A stretch of DNA of 64,000 nucleotides from NCBI GenBank assembly GCA_029261875.1, contig JAJDAL010000021.1:1-64000 (forward strand). Reading direction: 5' to 3'. A model generated the notes under the pieces. The model worked only from the letters and a program-made list of their open reading frames with translations. It was not told the DNA's origin and made no database searches. This stretch comes from Deltaproteobacteria bacterium. Lineage in GTDB: Bacteria; Myxococcota_A; UBA9160; JAJDAL01. The stretch's first letter is position 1; each line of letters begins with the position of its first letter. Positions 23,467 to 32,607 of the stretch are shown piece by piece. The translations under genes and the position numbers were made by a program.

Positions 23467-24753
23467 ATGATTGATCCGTTTCGGCGACTACGAAGCCGAG
23501 CCGCACCGGACACGACCGACGTAGATTCGGGTCTGCGCGTCCTAGTGTTGACCACATCCTTTCCGCTGAATGCGGATTCTTCCAGCGGCATTTTTGTCGC
23601 GCGTTTTCTCGACCACTTGCCTGCGGAAATTTCCGCCATCGTATTGACTCCTGCGACGCCATCGGTGGTCTCTCCTCTTCGCCGTGGGCGCCACGTCGTA
23701 TATCCGGTTGCCTACGCGCCACGGAGATATCAAAACCTCGCACAGGAACCCGGAGGAATTCCTGCGGCGGTGGGTCGAAACCCGATGTTGTGGGTCTTCG
23801 TGCCATGCCTGTTCGCTTCGCTGTTGATCCAGACGGTTCGCAAGGCACGCGAATGCGATCTGATTCACGCAAACTGGTCCGTCTGCGGTGTGATCGCCGT
23901 CCTGGTCGGAAAAACTCTCGGAGTTCCGGTTGTTACTACGCTTCGTGGTGAGGACGTTTCTCGAGCAATTCGCGGTGGGTTCGCACGAGCGGTTTTGAAA
24001 GTGTGCGCAAAGTGGAGCGAGAGGGTCGTCGCGGTAGGGATCGGGGTCGCACGTAACGTGCTGACTATCGCACCACGCGTGCGTGGACTTTGCGTGATTC
24101 CCAACGGAACTGCACCGCCGGCCGAACGAACCGAATCCGAAGCGAAACGGACCGAAGTCGGTCTGACGTTGATCACCGTAGGGAGTTTGATTCCCCGAAA
24201 AGGCATCGGGACGACGCTTCGAGCCCTGTCCCTACTCGACGGCCGGGTGAGTGCGAGACTGATCATCGTTGGTGATGGAGCGGATCGCGAAGCTCTCGAA
24301 GCGTTGGCTTGCTCGTTTGGCGTCCGGGACCGTGTGTGCTTTGCGGGACTCGTCGCTCCGGAGGATGTCTCCGGTTTTCTTGAACAAGCGGATGTCTTCG
24401 TATCTACGAGCCTCGGAGAGGGGCGTCCAAACGCTGTCGTTGAGGCGATGGCGATGGGGCTTCCGGTCATTGCTTCGGACATCGACGGCTTCCGAGAGCT
24501 CGTTGAGAACGGCCGCACTGGTTTCCTCGTCCCCCTGGGCGAACCCGAGCCCTTGGCCGACAGAATCTCTCAGCTTGCATCCGAGCCGTGTCTTCGGGAC
24601 ACGCTCCGGAGGAACACGCTCGCGTTTGCGAGGTCAAAGTTTCTGACCTGGTCCGAAACCGCCGGCCAGTACGCCGATCTGTACGAAGAGGTGATCCGGG
24701 GCTGCTCGTACGGTGACAACTCGGAACTTCCTATTGCCAAGGTTGCCGAGTAA
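23467..24753 (+). CDS. Glycosyltransferase family 4 protein
   Basis: A 428-residue GT-B fold glycosyltransferase. The N-terminal domain starts LRVLVLTTSFPLNADSSSG near residue 25 and contains CDLIHANWSVCG and TTLRGEDVSR. The C-terminal donor domain has TVGSLIPRKG near 245, IVGDGADREAL, and the GT4 signature STSLGEGRPNAVVEAMAMG near 320, with the paired Glu residues of the family. It transfers a sugar from a nucleotide donor to a growing cell-surface glycan. ATG chosen after GGGGCCCCG. It is the first gene of the island; its stop overlaps the AsnB ATG (TAATG). Confidence 0.9.
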   Translation: MIDPFRRLRSRAAPDTTDVDSGLRVLVLTTSFPLNADSSSGIFVARFLDHLPAEISAIVLTPATPSVVSPLRRGRHVVYPVAYAPRRYQNLAQEPGGIPAAVGRNPMLWVFVPCLFASLLIQTVRKARECDLIHANWSVCGVIAVLVGKTLGVPVVTTLRGEDVSRAIRGGFARAVLKVCAKWSERVVAVGIGVARNVLTIAPRVRGLCVIPNGTAPPAERTESEAKRTEVGLTLITVGSLIPRKGIGTTLRALSLLDGRVSARLIIVGDGADREALEALACSFGVRDRVCFAGLVAPEDVSGFLEQADVFVSTSLGEGRPNAVVEAMAMGLPVIASDIDGFRELVENGRTGFLVPLGEPEPLADRISQLASEPCLRDTLRRNTLAFARSKFLTWSETAGQYADLYEEVIRGCSYGDNSELPIAKVAE

Positions 24754-26612
24754 TGTGCGGCATCGTCTTCATGTACCGCCCGGATCTTTCCAAGAGTGAA
24801 ATGGAGCATCGTGGTGCCGATGCGCTGAGAAGCATTCGTCATCGCGGTCCTGACGAGCGCGGGCTCCACTGTGATCCCACTTCCCTTGTTGGTCACGCCC
24901 GTCTATCCATTATTGACCTGTCGAGTAGTCATCAGCCCATGCTCGATCCATCAGGACGATTCGTATTGTCCTACAACGGCGAGGTCTACAACTTTCTCGA
25001 ACTCCGCAAGCACCTGCAAGGGCGCTGGGAATTTCTCACCGAGGGTGACACCGAAACGGTCCTCGCCGGATTGACTGCATTAGGAAGCTCGTTTCTTGAT
25101 TCCATGGAAGGAATGTGGGCACTTGCCCTTTGGGACCGACGCGACCGCAAGTTGCTACTCGCCCGGGATCGAATGGGAAAGAAGCCACTCTATTTTCGTG
25201 AAATTCGAGGAGGGATTGCGTGCGCTTCTGAACTTCCCGCGTTGGCCCGCCTTACAAGGGAGAATGATTGGGAAGAGGATCTAGACAGCACCGCTGACTA
25301 CTTCCGATACGGATACTATCTGCCCGGAACGACTGCCTATCGTGATGTCCGCGAAGTTCTTCCCGCGCATACCCTTACCTGGTCACCCGAAGAGGGCGTT
25401 TCTTCGCAACGCTACTGGTCACTGCCCGTGGGCTCCTATCAGGGAACGCGTGGTGAGGCGCGTCGCCAGCTTCGACAAAAGCTGCGCAACTCCATCGAGC
25501 GCCGCCTGGTTTCTGATGTCGAAGTGGGTGCGTTTCTGTCCGGTGGTGTCGATTCGTCGCTCGTCGTCAGCCTACTCGCGAAAGAACTCGGTATCCGTCC
25601 CAAGACTTTCACGATTGGTTTCAGCGATCCTGCTTTCGACGAAAGCTCGTTTGCGAGACAAGTGGCGGCGAATTGTGCCACGGACCACTACGAAGATCGT
25701 CTTGAATCGTGGGACTCCGGCCAACTAGAAGACCTCGTTTTGGATCACATCGGTCAGCCCTTTGCCGATTCGTCCTTGTTGCCCACGACTCTCGTGTCAG
25801 GCCTTGCGTCAAAGCACGTCAAGGTCGCGCTGTCGGGCGACGGCGGGGACGAACTATTCAGTGGCTATCAGCGCTATCAAGCTCGGGCGATACTGAGTTG
25901 GTACACCCGCCTGCCTCCTCCCCTTCGGTCCTCGCTGGAACGGGTAATCCGGGCGATCCCTGAACCGATGGCGCATCACAGCCGAAGCCTGCTCAAGAAG
26001 GCCCATTTGTTTACGGACACAATTGGGCGTCTGGACTCCGAAACGCCATACGTAGGTCCTGTAATGTATTCAGCTGCGGGTTTCGCCGCACTGGTTCCGG
26101 ATCTCGTCGGCCGAGGCCACAAGCCCCCTGTGCTTCCGTCCGAATGTCGACTCGATGACATCCACCAAATGATGGTCTCGGACGCTCTCGTGTATCTGCC
26201 CCAGGACATTCTCGCCAAGGTGGACCGGGCATCCATGGCGCACTCCATCGAGACCCGAGCGCCCTTTCTCGACCGAGCTCTCGTCGAATTCGCGTTCCAG
26301 CTACCCCGCTACTGGCATCGGCGGGGGTTGAGTGGCAAGCGGATGCTGAAAGAGACCTTTCGAGACCTTCTGCCGGGTCGAATCTGGAATCGTCGAAAGC
26401 AGGGTTTTGGAGTCCCTGTCCATCGTTGGTTCAGAAAGGAGCTCGGACACGAACTGGAACGACTCTTGGTCGAGTCCCAGGCACCCTTGAGCATTATCGC
26501 GGTGAAAAGGATTTTGGAAGATCACCGAAATTCTCGCCGTGATCACGGGAACCGTTTGTGGGCTCTCTACGTCTACTTGCTGTGGAGACAGAGGGGGCGG
26601 CCTAACCGCTAG
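24753..26612 (+). CDS. asnB: Asparagine synthase (glutamine-hydrolysing), glycan-island type
   Basis: A 619-residue class II amidotransferase. The N-terminal MCGIV supplies the catalytic Cys 2 after Met removal, with RHRGPDERG, SYNGEVYN and TEGDTETVL of the glutaminase domain. The synthetase domain has the PP-loop SGGVDSS near 262 and SGDGGDELFSGY near 355. In polysaccharide loci such proteins often amidate sugar acids or amino acids rather than make free asparagine, so the substrate is open. It overlaps the preceding glycosyltransferase by one base. A gap of 56 bases, with a 6-bp stem around 26626-26649, precedes the next gene. Confidence 0.93.
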   Translation: MCGIVFMYRPDLSKSEMEHRGADALRSIRHRGPDERGLHCDPTSLVGHARLSIIDLSSSHQPMLDPSGRFVLSYNGEVYNFLELRKHLQGRWEFLTEGDTETVLAGLTALGSSFLDSMEGMWALALWDRRDRKLLLARDRMGKKPLYFREIRGGIACASELPALARLTRENDWEEDLDSTADYFRYGYYLPGTTAYRDVREVLPAHTLTWSPEEGVSSQRYWSLPVGSYQGTRGEARRQLRQKLRNSIERRLVSDVEVGAFLSGGVDSSLVVSLLAKELGIRPKTFTIGFSDPAFDESSFARQVAANCATDHYEDRLESWDSGQLEDLVLDHIGQPFADSSLLPTTLVSGLASKHVKVALSGDGGDELFSGYQRYQARAILSWYTRLPPPLRSSLERVIRAIPEPMAHHSRSLLKKAHLFTDTIGRLDSETPYVGPVMYSAAGFAALVPDLVGRGHKPPVLPSECRLDDIHQMMVSDALVYLPQDILAKVDRASMAHSIETRAPFLDRALVEFAFQLPRYWHRRGLSGKRMLKETFRDLLPGRIWNRRKQGFGVPVHRWFRKELGHELERLLVESQAPLSIIAVKRILEDHRNSRRDHGNRLWALYVYLLWRQRGRPNR

Positions 26613-26668
26613 TCCCGATTTTTCTAGACGAGGCGCCCTTGGGTCGTCTCGCTAGCGATGGGTTCTGG

Positions 26669-27787
26669 ATGCTTGAAGAAGGTCAACAGCGAAAGCGCGT
26701 TCTCTTCGTCAGCAACCTGCTGGGTGCTGGCGGTGCGGAACGCTTTATCAGTACGGTGTTGTCGCACCTGGACCGATCGAAGTTCGATCTTCGCCTGTGC
26801 ACTTTCCGACCGATCGTTAGCTATCCGCTACCCGATGACGTGCCGTTGAACGTGTTGCACCGAGAGGTTGTCCACAAGAACCAGCACATACCCATCATGA
26901 TCTGGCGGTTGGCTCGTCTCGTAGCCGAACAGAAACCAGACGTGATTCTCAGTGCCTATTCGTATCCCAGCTTCATTGTCGGCTGTGCGCTTCTTCTGCT
27001 AAGGCGTCGTCCGAGGTGGATCGCCCGAGTTTCCAACGACCCGGACAAAGAAGAGTCCGGAATCCGGCGATGTTTGATGCGATTTCTCTACCGGCGAGCT
27101 GGTCTGGTTGTTGCGAATTCTGAGGCATTAGCAAGTGAGTTCGCCCGGATATATTCCCTTCCTCGAACAATGGTTGCATACCTTCCAAACGCCGCTGATT
27201 TCTCTCGCATAGATCATCTTGCCAGAGAACCCCTCCAAGAGAAGGCGCCGGATGGTCCCCTCGTCGTAGCGGTTGGCCGGCTTTCCCCACAGAAGCGGGT
27301 CGACCTACTGATCGACGCGATTGCTCAGGTGAGAAAGAAGGCCTCGATCCATTTGGTGATCTGTGGAGATGGGTCGCTCCGGGGCGATCTCGAGGAGAGG
27401 GTTCGGGCTTTGGGGCTCGAAGCGAATGTGACCCTCATTGGATTTCAATCAAACCCGTTCCGTTGGATGGCGGCCGCGGATATCTATGTTTTGTGTAGCG
27501 ACTACGAGGGCTCACCAAACGCACTGATCGAAGCTCAAGGGCTGCGATTACCCGCGATTGCAACCAACTGCGATTTCGGAGTGAACGAGATTATCGATTC
27601 GGGAGTAACTGGCTTGCTCGTTCCGCCAGGGGACGTGGAGAAACTAGCCGACGCGATTCACTCTCTCGTAGTTGACTCAACCCGACGTTTCGAGATGGGC
27701 GCGGCGGGAGAGCGACGCGTGCGGCGGCTGTTCGATGCAGAATCGGTATGTGCGAAGCTCGCTTCGTATCTTTTCGCGGAGACGTGA
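26669..27787 (+). CDS. Glycosyltransferase family 4 protein
   Basis: A 372-residue GT4 enzyme. VLFVSNLLGAGGAERF near residue 12 is the typical N-terminal loop, and VVAVGRLSPQKRVDLLIDA near 205 with VICGDGSLRGDLEERV near 238 mark the donor domain. The signature near 280 reads CSDYEGSPNALIEAQGLRLP, with the usual first Glu kept in YEGSP. ATG at 26669 is preferred; a TTG at 26639 gives ten extra residues with no better context. It ends in TGATG, coupled to the next gene. It probably adds one sugar of the repeat unit. Confidence 0.88.
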   Translation: MLEEGQQRKRVLFVSNLLGAGGAERFISTVLSHLDRSKFDLRLCTFRPIVSYPLPDDVPLNVLHREVVHKNQHIPIMIWRLARLVAEQKPDVILSAYSYPSFIVGCALLLLRRRPRWIARVSNDPDKEESGIRRCLMRFLYRRAGLVVANSEALASEFARIYSLPRTMVAYLPNAADFSRIDHLAREPLQEKAPDGPLVVAVGRLSPQKRVDLLIDAIAQVRKKASIHLVICGDGSLRGDLEERVRALGLEANVTLIGFQSNPFRWMAAADIYVLCSDYEGSPNALIEAQGLRLPAIATNCDFGVNEIIDSGVTGLLVPPGDVEKLADAIHSLVVDSTRRFEMGAAGERRVRRLFDAESVCAKLASYLFAET

Positions 27788-28983
27788 TGGAAAAAGAAAA
27801 CGGGGCGCTTTCTTCAAGAAACGGGCCTGGGCCTCTTTCGGTACTGTTTTTCCTGGAGGGCCGAGAAGTACCCGCCACCCGATTTAGAGTGAATGCATTT
27901 GCACGGCATATGCAGTCACGCGGGATCGTGTTCAAGACCTTGTACACGCGTCCCTCCAAGTATTTGCACTATCCCCGTTTCATCCGAAGAACTCCGCTCG
28001 TCCTTTTTTGGGCGGGGGCGTGTCTGGCGGCAGTTTCAATGACGCGAGTTTTCCAAATCGTCGTCTACTCGAACAGATACGACGTCATCTTCTTGCAGCG
28101 TTCGATGTTGCATCGAATAAATATTCCGATTCTGGAAGCGCTTCTCTTCAGATACATCCGCCGAAAACGTCTCGCGGGGAAGTGTGCCGTCGTGTTCGAC
28201 GTCGATGACGCTATCTATCTCGGGAAATCTGGCGAAGAGTCCTTCGATAGCGTTTCCGACTACATCGCGCGAAACTCCGATCTAGTCATCTGCGGAAATA
28301 CTCATCTTTTCCGCCACTTTTCGATTCTCTCAGATTCCGTCGTTATCCCCACGTGTATTGATCGACATCGATACAGGCAGAAGGATTGGAGTCGCTTGGC
28401 CAATCCTGACCATCGTGTTGTCATTGGATGGACGGGGCTCGCTTCGAATATCCGGTACCTCAAAACTCTCCGAGGTGTGTTCGAGGGGCTTGAGAAGCGC
28501 TTCGATTTTCGGATTCTTGTGATCTGCGAACAAGGAACTCCCAATCCCTTTCCGAATTCCAACCTGGAAGTCGAGATGCGGCCATGGAGTGCGGAAACGG
28601 AAATCGAAGATCTATCTGAAATCGATATCGGCATAATGCCTCTTTCCGACGATGCCTGGGCGAAAGGGAAATGTGGGCTCAAGTTGATTCAGTATATGGC
28701 GATCGGAATACCTTCGGTGGCCTCTTGCACAGGCGTAAACGCTGAGATCGTCAAGCCCGGAGAGACCGGGTACCTCGTCGCGAGCGAAAGTGAGTGGTCG
28801 AAAGGTCTATCGAGTCTTCTTTCGGACCGATCTCGAATGAAGGAATTCGGAGCGGCCGGAAGGCGGGTGGCTACGGCGAATTTCACCACCGATCGATGGT
28901 TCGACGCGTTTCTTGATGCGTTGATTCACCAAAAGATGCCCGCAAAGATCGGAGCGGCCGCTCCGGTACCTCGGCCTGAATGA
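27787..28983 (+). CDS. GT4-like glycosyltransferase, divergent N-terminal domain
   Basis: A 398-residue glycosyltransferase-like protein. LSVLFFLEGREVPATRFRVNA near residue 15 is the pattern of a GT4 subgroup with a TRFRV block, and FDVDDAIYL near 140 follows. The donor domain has IGWTGLASNIRYLKTL near 215 and the loop GKCGLKLIQYMAIG near 297, standing where GT4 proteins have their EGxPxxxxEAMA block; the first Glu is replaced by Gly, as in this subgroup. A hydrophobic segment near 75-95 may anchor it. It overlaps its neighbours by one and four bases, so it is coupled on both sides. Confidence 0.82.
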   Translation: MEKENGALSSRNGPGPLSVLFFLEGREVPATRFRVNAFARHMQSRGIVFKTLYTRPSKYLHYPRFIRRTPLVLFWAGACLAAVSMTRVFQIVVYSNRYDVIFLQRSMLHRINIPILEALLFRYIRRKRLAGKCAVVFDVDDAIYLGKSGEESFDSVSDYIARNSDLVICGNTHLFRHFSILSDSVVIPTCIDRHRYRQKDWSRLANPDHRVVIGWTGLASNIRYLKTLRGVFEGLEKRFDFRILVICEQGTPNPFPNSNLEVEMRPWSAETEIEDLSEIDIGIMPLSDDAWAKGKCGLKLIQYMAIGIPSVASCTGVNAEIVKPGETGYLVASESEWSKGLSSLLSDRSRMKEFGAAGRRVATANFTTDRWFDAFLDALIHQKMPAKIGAAAPVPRPE

Positions 28984-30485
28984 GTTCATCGATCTTCAGA
29001 AACATCTTTTCCAACTGGCTGGGTCTTGCTGCGGCAGCATTGGTGGGGCTTGCGATCTCCCCATTTGTCATTCATTCACTTGGAAAAGAATCCTATGGTC
29101 TCCTGGTTATCGCAGTTTCGATTGCGAGCCAGTTCGCAATCTTTGACCTTGGCGTGCGAAACGCCGTTGTCAAATACACCGCTCAGTATCGCGCGTCCAG
29201 CGACACGTTAGCGCTCAACCGACTCGTGTCGTCGTCATTGGGATTCAACTGCGTTACATCAATTCCGATCATCGCCATCTCGATCGCTATCCTGCCGTTT
29301 TTCGGACCATGGTTCGACGTCGATCCATCCGTCCTGCGAATCGGAATCGTAGTACTTCTAGTTCTTGCTGCTGATGCAATTGTCGAACATATACTGGGTC
29401 TCTATCAAGGCGTCCTAGCGGGATGCGAACGATACGACCTTATCAACATGTCGAATGTTTTCCGCCTCCTATTCAATGCGGTGTGCGTAGTTGCGGTTCT
29501 CAAAAGTGGATTTGGAATCATCGGCGTGGCGTTCGCGGCCTTCTTTTCGCGTTTGGTGTATCGACTGGCCGTGTTGTTCCTTGCTAAGCAACAAGTCCCG
29601 TCGTTGAGAGTGAGTCCAAGGAGTTTCGACAACAAGACAGTTGGGCGGGTTGTAGGGTACGGGTTGTGGGCCTGCGTGATCGTCGTGGCGAGTCGCCTCA
29701 TCTATCAGTTCGACCTTCTAGTTGTGGGAACGTTCGAGGGAGCGGCGGCAGTGTCTATCTATGCGGTCGCGGTCATTCTGGTAGACCAGTTTCGCCTGCT
29801 AGCCGAAGGTACGAGTACGGTTCTTACTCCAAGATTCAGCAGTTTGATCGCGGTCGGGGAAATCGATGTGATCGAACGGTTGGTCGAAAAATGGGCGTCG
29901 TATGGGGAGCTACTGAGCCTATCAATCTGTATTCCGCTGTTGGTAACTGGCGCCGACTTCATACGATTGTGGATGGGCGTTTCATTCGCTGATTCGGTAC
30001 CGATTCTTTGGGTGCTGACTATTCCGTTTCTGTTGAGTTTCCCCCCAATGGCCCTAGCTAGTCTTCTCTACGCGCGAAGCGAACACAAATTGAACGCGGT
30101 TATTGTCGGTGCGGAGGCGATTTGCAACGTTGGGTTGTCCATAGTTCTCGCCAGGTATTTTGGGCTTCTCGGTGTGGCATTGGGGACACTCGGGCCATCA
30201 GTAGTCTCACGCGGGATTGTTCTTCCGCTATTGGCGACCAAGCGGACGGGACTCTCCATGAGAAGCTACGTCTACCACGCCTACATCAAGTGTGTACCGG
30301 CGGCGATTGTCCTCTGCGGAGCTCTGGTTGGATTGAAAGCTCTGATTGGAGCTGAATCATGGTTCCAGTTTGTTTCGGTCAACGCACTGGGTTTGATTGT
30401 CTATGCAGCGAGTGTGTGTCTCTTCTACGTTGCCGATGAGGATTGGTTGTACATCAAGAGAAGAGTGATGGGGCCACGCCGGTGA
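28980..30485 (+). CDS. Wzx-like oligosaccharide flippase
   Basis: A 501-residue integral membrane protein with about 12-14 hydrophobic segments throughout, starting IFSNWLGLAAAALVGLAISP. The pattern with FGIIGVAFAAFFSRLVYRL near 180 and LLGVALGTLGPS near 395 is that of the polysaccharide-synthesis MATE-like (Wzx) family. Its role is to flip undecaprenyl-linked glycan units across the inner membrane. Codon use is visibly AT-richer than in flanking chromosomal genes. ATGA overlap with the gene before and GTGA with the one after indicate tight coupling. No wzy or wzz was recognised in the window. Confidence 0.88.
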   Translation: MSSSIFRNIFSNWLGLAAAALVGLAISPFVIHSLGKESYGLLVIAVSIASQFAIFDLGVRNAVVKYTAQYRASSDTLALNRLVSSSLGFNCVTSIPIIAISIAILPFFGPWFDVDPSVLRIGIVVLLVLAADAIVEHILGLYQGVLAGCERYDLINMSNVFRLLFNAVCVVAVLKSGFGIIGVAFAAFFSRLVYRLAVLFLAKQQVPSLRVSPRSFDNKTVGRVVGYGLWACVIVVASRLIYQFDLLVVGTFEGAAAVSIYAVAVILVDQFRLLAEGTSTVLTPRFSSLIAVGEIDVIERLVEKWASYGELLSLSICIPLLVTGADFIRLWMGVSFADSVPILWVLTIPFLLSFPPMALASLLYARSEHKLNAVIVGAEAICNVGLSIVLARYFGLLGVALGTLGPSVVSRGIVLPLLATKRTGLSMRSYVYHAYIKCVPAAIVLCGALVGLKALIGAESWFQFVSVNALGLIVYAASVCLFYVADEDWLYIKRRVMGPRR

Positions 30486-31495
30486 CTGTCGGAATGCTCG
30501 CGTCAATATTCATTCGCGCTCGCAATGAAGAGTCTCACATTGAGGATTGTCTTAAGCAGGTTTTCGACCAACGAACGAAGTCGAGTATCGAAGTGATTCT
30601 TCTGGATTGCAGTTCAACCGATCGGACTGTTGAATTGGCCTCTAAGTATCCTGTGGCGATTTTTTCGCTTCCACAAAAGCACTTTGAGTATTCGAGTTCA
30701 TTGAACTTCGGTTTAAAGATATCGAAAGGCGAATTCTTCGTGCCGTTATCGGCGCATAGCGTTCCCGTAGACGACAAATGGCTTGATCGACTGTTGGAGA
30801 GTGTTGCGAGAGACGATCGTTTCGGGGCATCTTATTCGAGGCAAATTCCGTGGGACGACGCTTCCCTGCCCGAACGCCGCTGGTTTTTGAATCAATTCCC
30901 AACGGAAGCGCATTCCCAAACGCGCAACGAGTTTTCCTCGGCGGCGGATATCGGTCGGGAACCATTCGATGTTCTTTCGTTCTCCAATGCGAGTTCGTGT
31001 ATCAGGAGGGAGGTCGCTACTCGCTTTCCGTTTCGTTCTGTTCCGTTCGCCGAGGACCGAGCGTTCGCGTTGGACTGTCTCGCGGGTGGATACTCGCTGC
31101 ACTACTCAGCCGAGTCCATCGTTCATCATTCGCATCCACCAAGAATGTCGGACTATTTTTCGATCGCTGAACGCGCGACGATCTCTCGTGTGATGATCAA
31201 CGAATCTGCCTTTGGCATGTTTCCGACGTGGAGAACGTCCTTGGGTGTGCGAAGGGCGCGCGAGCCACTTCTGCACCCTGAAAAAATCATTAACGGCGTT
31301 GTGAATGGCGTGACTGCGCTGATGGATCCGAATGAGAAGAATCGGCGGCGCGCGTTGAGATTCGGGGTTTGCTCTATCGGAACGACGATCGGAAAGATGA
31401 AAGGAATGCGCGAGGCAGCGAAACTGACGAACGCCGGTACAGCACCGATCGCATCCTGTGAAGAAATTGCTTGCAATGTGGTACGAGTGAAGTGA
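30482..31495 (+). CDS. Glycosyltransferase family 2 protein
   Basis: A 337-residue GT-A fold glycosyltransferase. The N-terminal block SIFIRARNEESHIEDCLKQ is followed by VILLDCSSTDRTVELA, the nucleotide-binding start of GT2. FFVPLSAHSVPVDDKWL near 85 holds the place of the DxD, here Ser-Ala-His, as in a subgroup with FLSAHA. PFAEDRAFALDCLAGG near 195 carries the ED base motif. The GTG start overlaps the flippase stop. It ends over the start of the nucleotidyltransferase-like gene. AT-rich codon use matches its neighbours. Confidence 0.87.
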   Translation: MTVGMLASIFIRARNEESHIEDCLKQVFDQRTKSSIEVILLDCSSTDRTVELASKYPVAIFSLPQKHFEYSSSLNFGLKISKGEFFVPLSAHSVPVDDKWLDRLLESVARDDRFGASYSRQIPWDDASLPERRWFLNQFPTEAHSQTRNEFSSAADIGREPFDVLSFSNASSCIRREVATRFPFRSVPFAEDRAFALDCLAGGYSLHYSAESIVHHSHPPRMSDYFSIAERATISRVMINESAFGMFPTWRTSLGVRRAREPLLHPEKIINGVVNGVTALMDPNEKNRRRALRFGVCSIGTTIGKMKGMREAAKLTNAGTAPIASCEEIACNVVRVK

Positions 31496-32607
31496 GTTCA
31501 CTCGACTTGCCTCGCAGCTACGGAAAAGCCAACGATGGAGTGGAGGAACATCTGGCGATTGTTCGAGATTGCATTATCGGATCGGGACTGAAACCGATTG
31601 CACTGGTTCTTGGAGGTAGCTTTGGACGCGGAGAGGGTGGTATCCGGAGGGATGGCGCGGGGAATCGGCTGCCCGTCAACGACTATGATGTGTATATCGT
31701 CACAGAAGGTGACCTTTCGCCGGTTGCTCGGTTCAAACTACGGCATCTAGGCAGAGCTCTAGCGTCGAAGCTAGGGATATGGCACGTCGACCTGATTCCC
31801 GTGAATCGCCACGATTTGATCGGGGGTCGAGTAAGGATGGCTTTCTATGATTTGAAGTGTGGATCGCGCGTGTTCTTTGGAGATCCTAGTGTGATCTCCG
31901 AGATTCCGTACGAAGCGAACGGGCGAATTCCAAGCGAGGAAGTCAGGGATCTTCTGATCAATCGGATGGTCACTTTGATGGAGGGGCATCCGACCGTCAG
32001 TCCGAACCTCCCATCGGATCAGAAAGCTCGCCAGATCGCGAAGGTCTATTTCGCAATAACCGATTCGCGTCTAGTCGAACATGGTGTCTATGAAACGCTT
32101 TACCGTGAAAAAACGAAACGACTCAGAGAAATGTCGAGAATCGACGCCGTTGGATCGGTGATAGCCTCGAAAATTGATTGGTGTTGGAGAAGTTGGCACT
32201 GTGATATGGAAGCGAACGAGCTCTGCGATCATCAATTGCTCTCTGAATGGAATCAGGCGCGGTCGCTGTTGATTGGCGAGCTAGTGAGAATATCCGAGTT
32301 GTTGGATTCGTGTTCGTACCGACAGGATTTCGAAGAACTGATTAGCAACTGGAGAGGTTCCCCCCCTGCCTCCAGGCGAGAACGCGTTCGGCAGGCAGTG
32401 CTTCTCGCACTGCAACGGAAGCGAAGTCGACGGTCGATAGAAGTGCGGATGTTTGCGTTGTTGAAGGTGTACCCCGAAGAGAAGGTCTTCGAAAACCTGA
32501 GGCTGCGTGTACCTCGAGGGCCTTCATCGAAGAATGGTGCCATTGTGGCAGGGACCACGTGGAGTTCTTGTGCCCAGGATCTTGTGGAGGGTTGGTACGG
32601 CTCATGA
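31492..32607 (+). CDS. Nucleotidyltransferase-fold protein in glycan island
   Basis: A 371-residue protein with a Pol-beta/MNT-type nucleotidyltransferase core. The motif GGSFGRGEGG is at 41-50, DYD at 64-66 and VDLIPV with Asp at 100, so all three metal-binding acidic residues are visible. The remaining 250 residues are mostly helical, with many basic and aromatic residues, and match nothing I know. Such proteins move an NMP to protein, RNA or small molecules. In this operon it overlaps a GT2 gene and an AP-superfamily phosphodiesterase gene by four bases each, which suggests a joint glycan modification. The substrate is unknown. The GTG start is fixed by the overlap. Confidence 0.75.
   Translation: MSSLDLPRSYGKANDGVEEHLAIVRDCIIGSGLKPIALVLGGSFGRGEGGIRRDGAGNRLPVNDYDVYIVTEGDLSPVARFKLRHLGRALASKLGIWHVDLIPVNRHDLIGGRVRMAFYDLKCGSRVFFGDPSVISEIPYEANGRIPSEEVRDLLINRMVTLMEGHPTVSPNLPSDQKARQIAKVYFAITDSRLVEHGVYETLYREKTKRLREMSRIDAVGSVIASKIDWCWRSWHCDMEANELCDHQLLSEWNQARSLLIGELVRISELLDSCSYRQDFEELISNWRGSPPASRRERVRQAVLLALQRKRSRRSIEVRMFALLKVYPEEKVFENLRLRVPRGPSSKNGAIVAGTTWSSCAQDLVEGWYGS

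Noticed and set aside
26626..26649. Six-base stem (AGACGA/TCGTCT) with a 12-base loop between asnB and the next glycosyltransferase
   Set aside because: The stem is short, the loop long, and no T-run follows on either strand. It may be chance and cannot be called a terminator.
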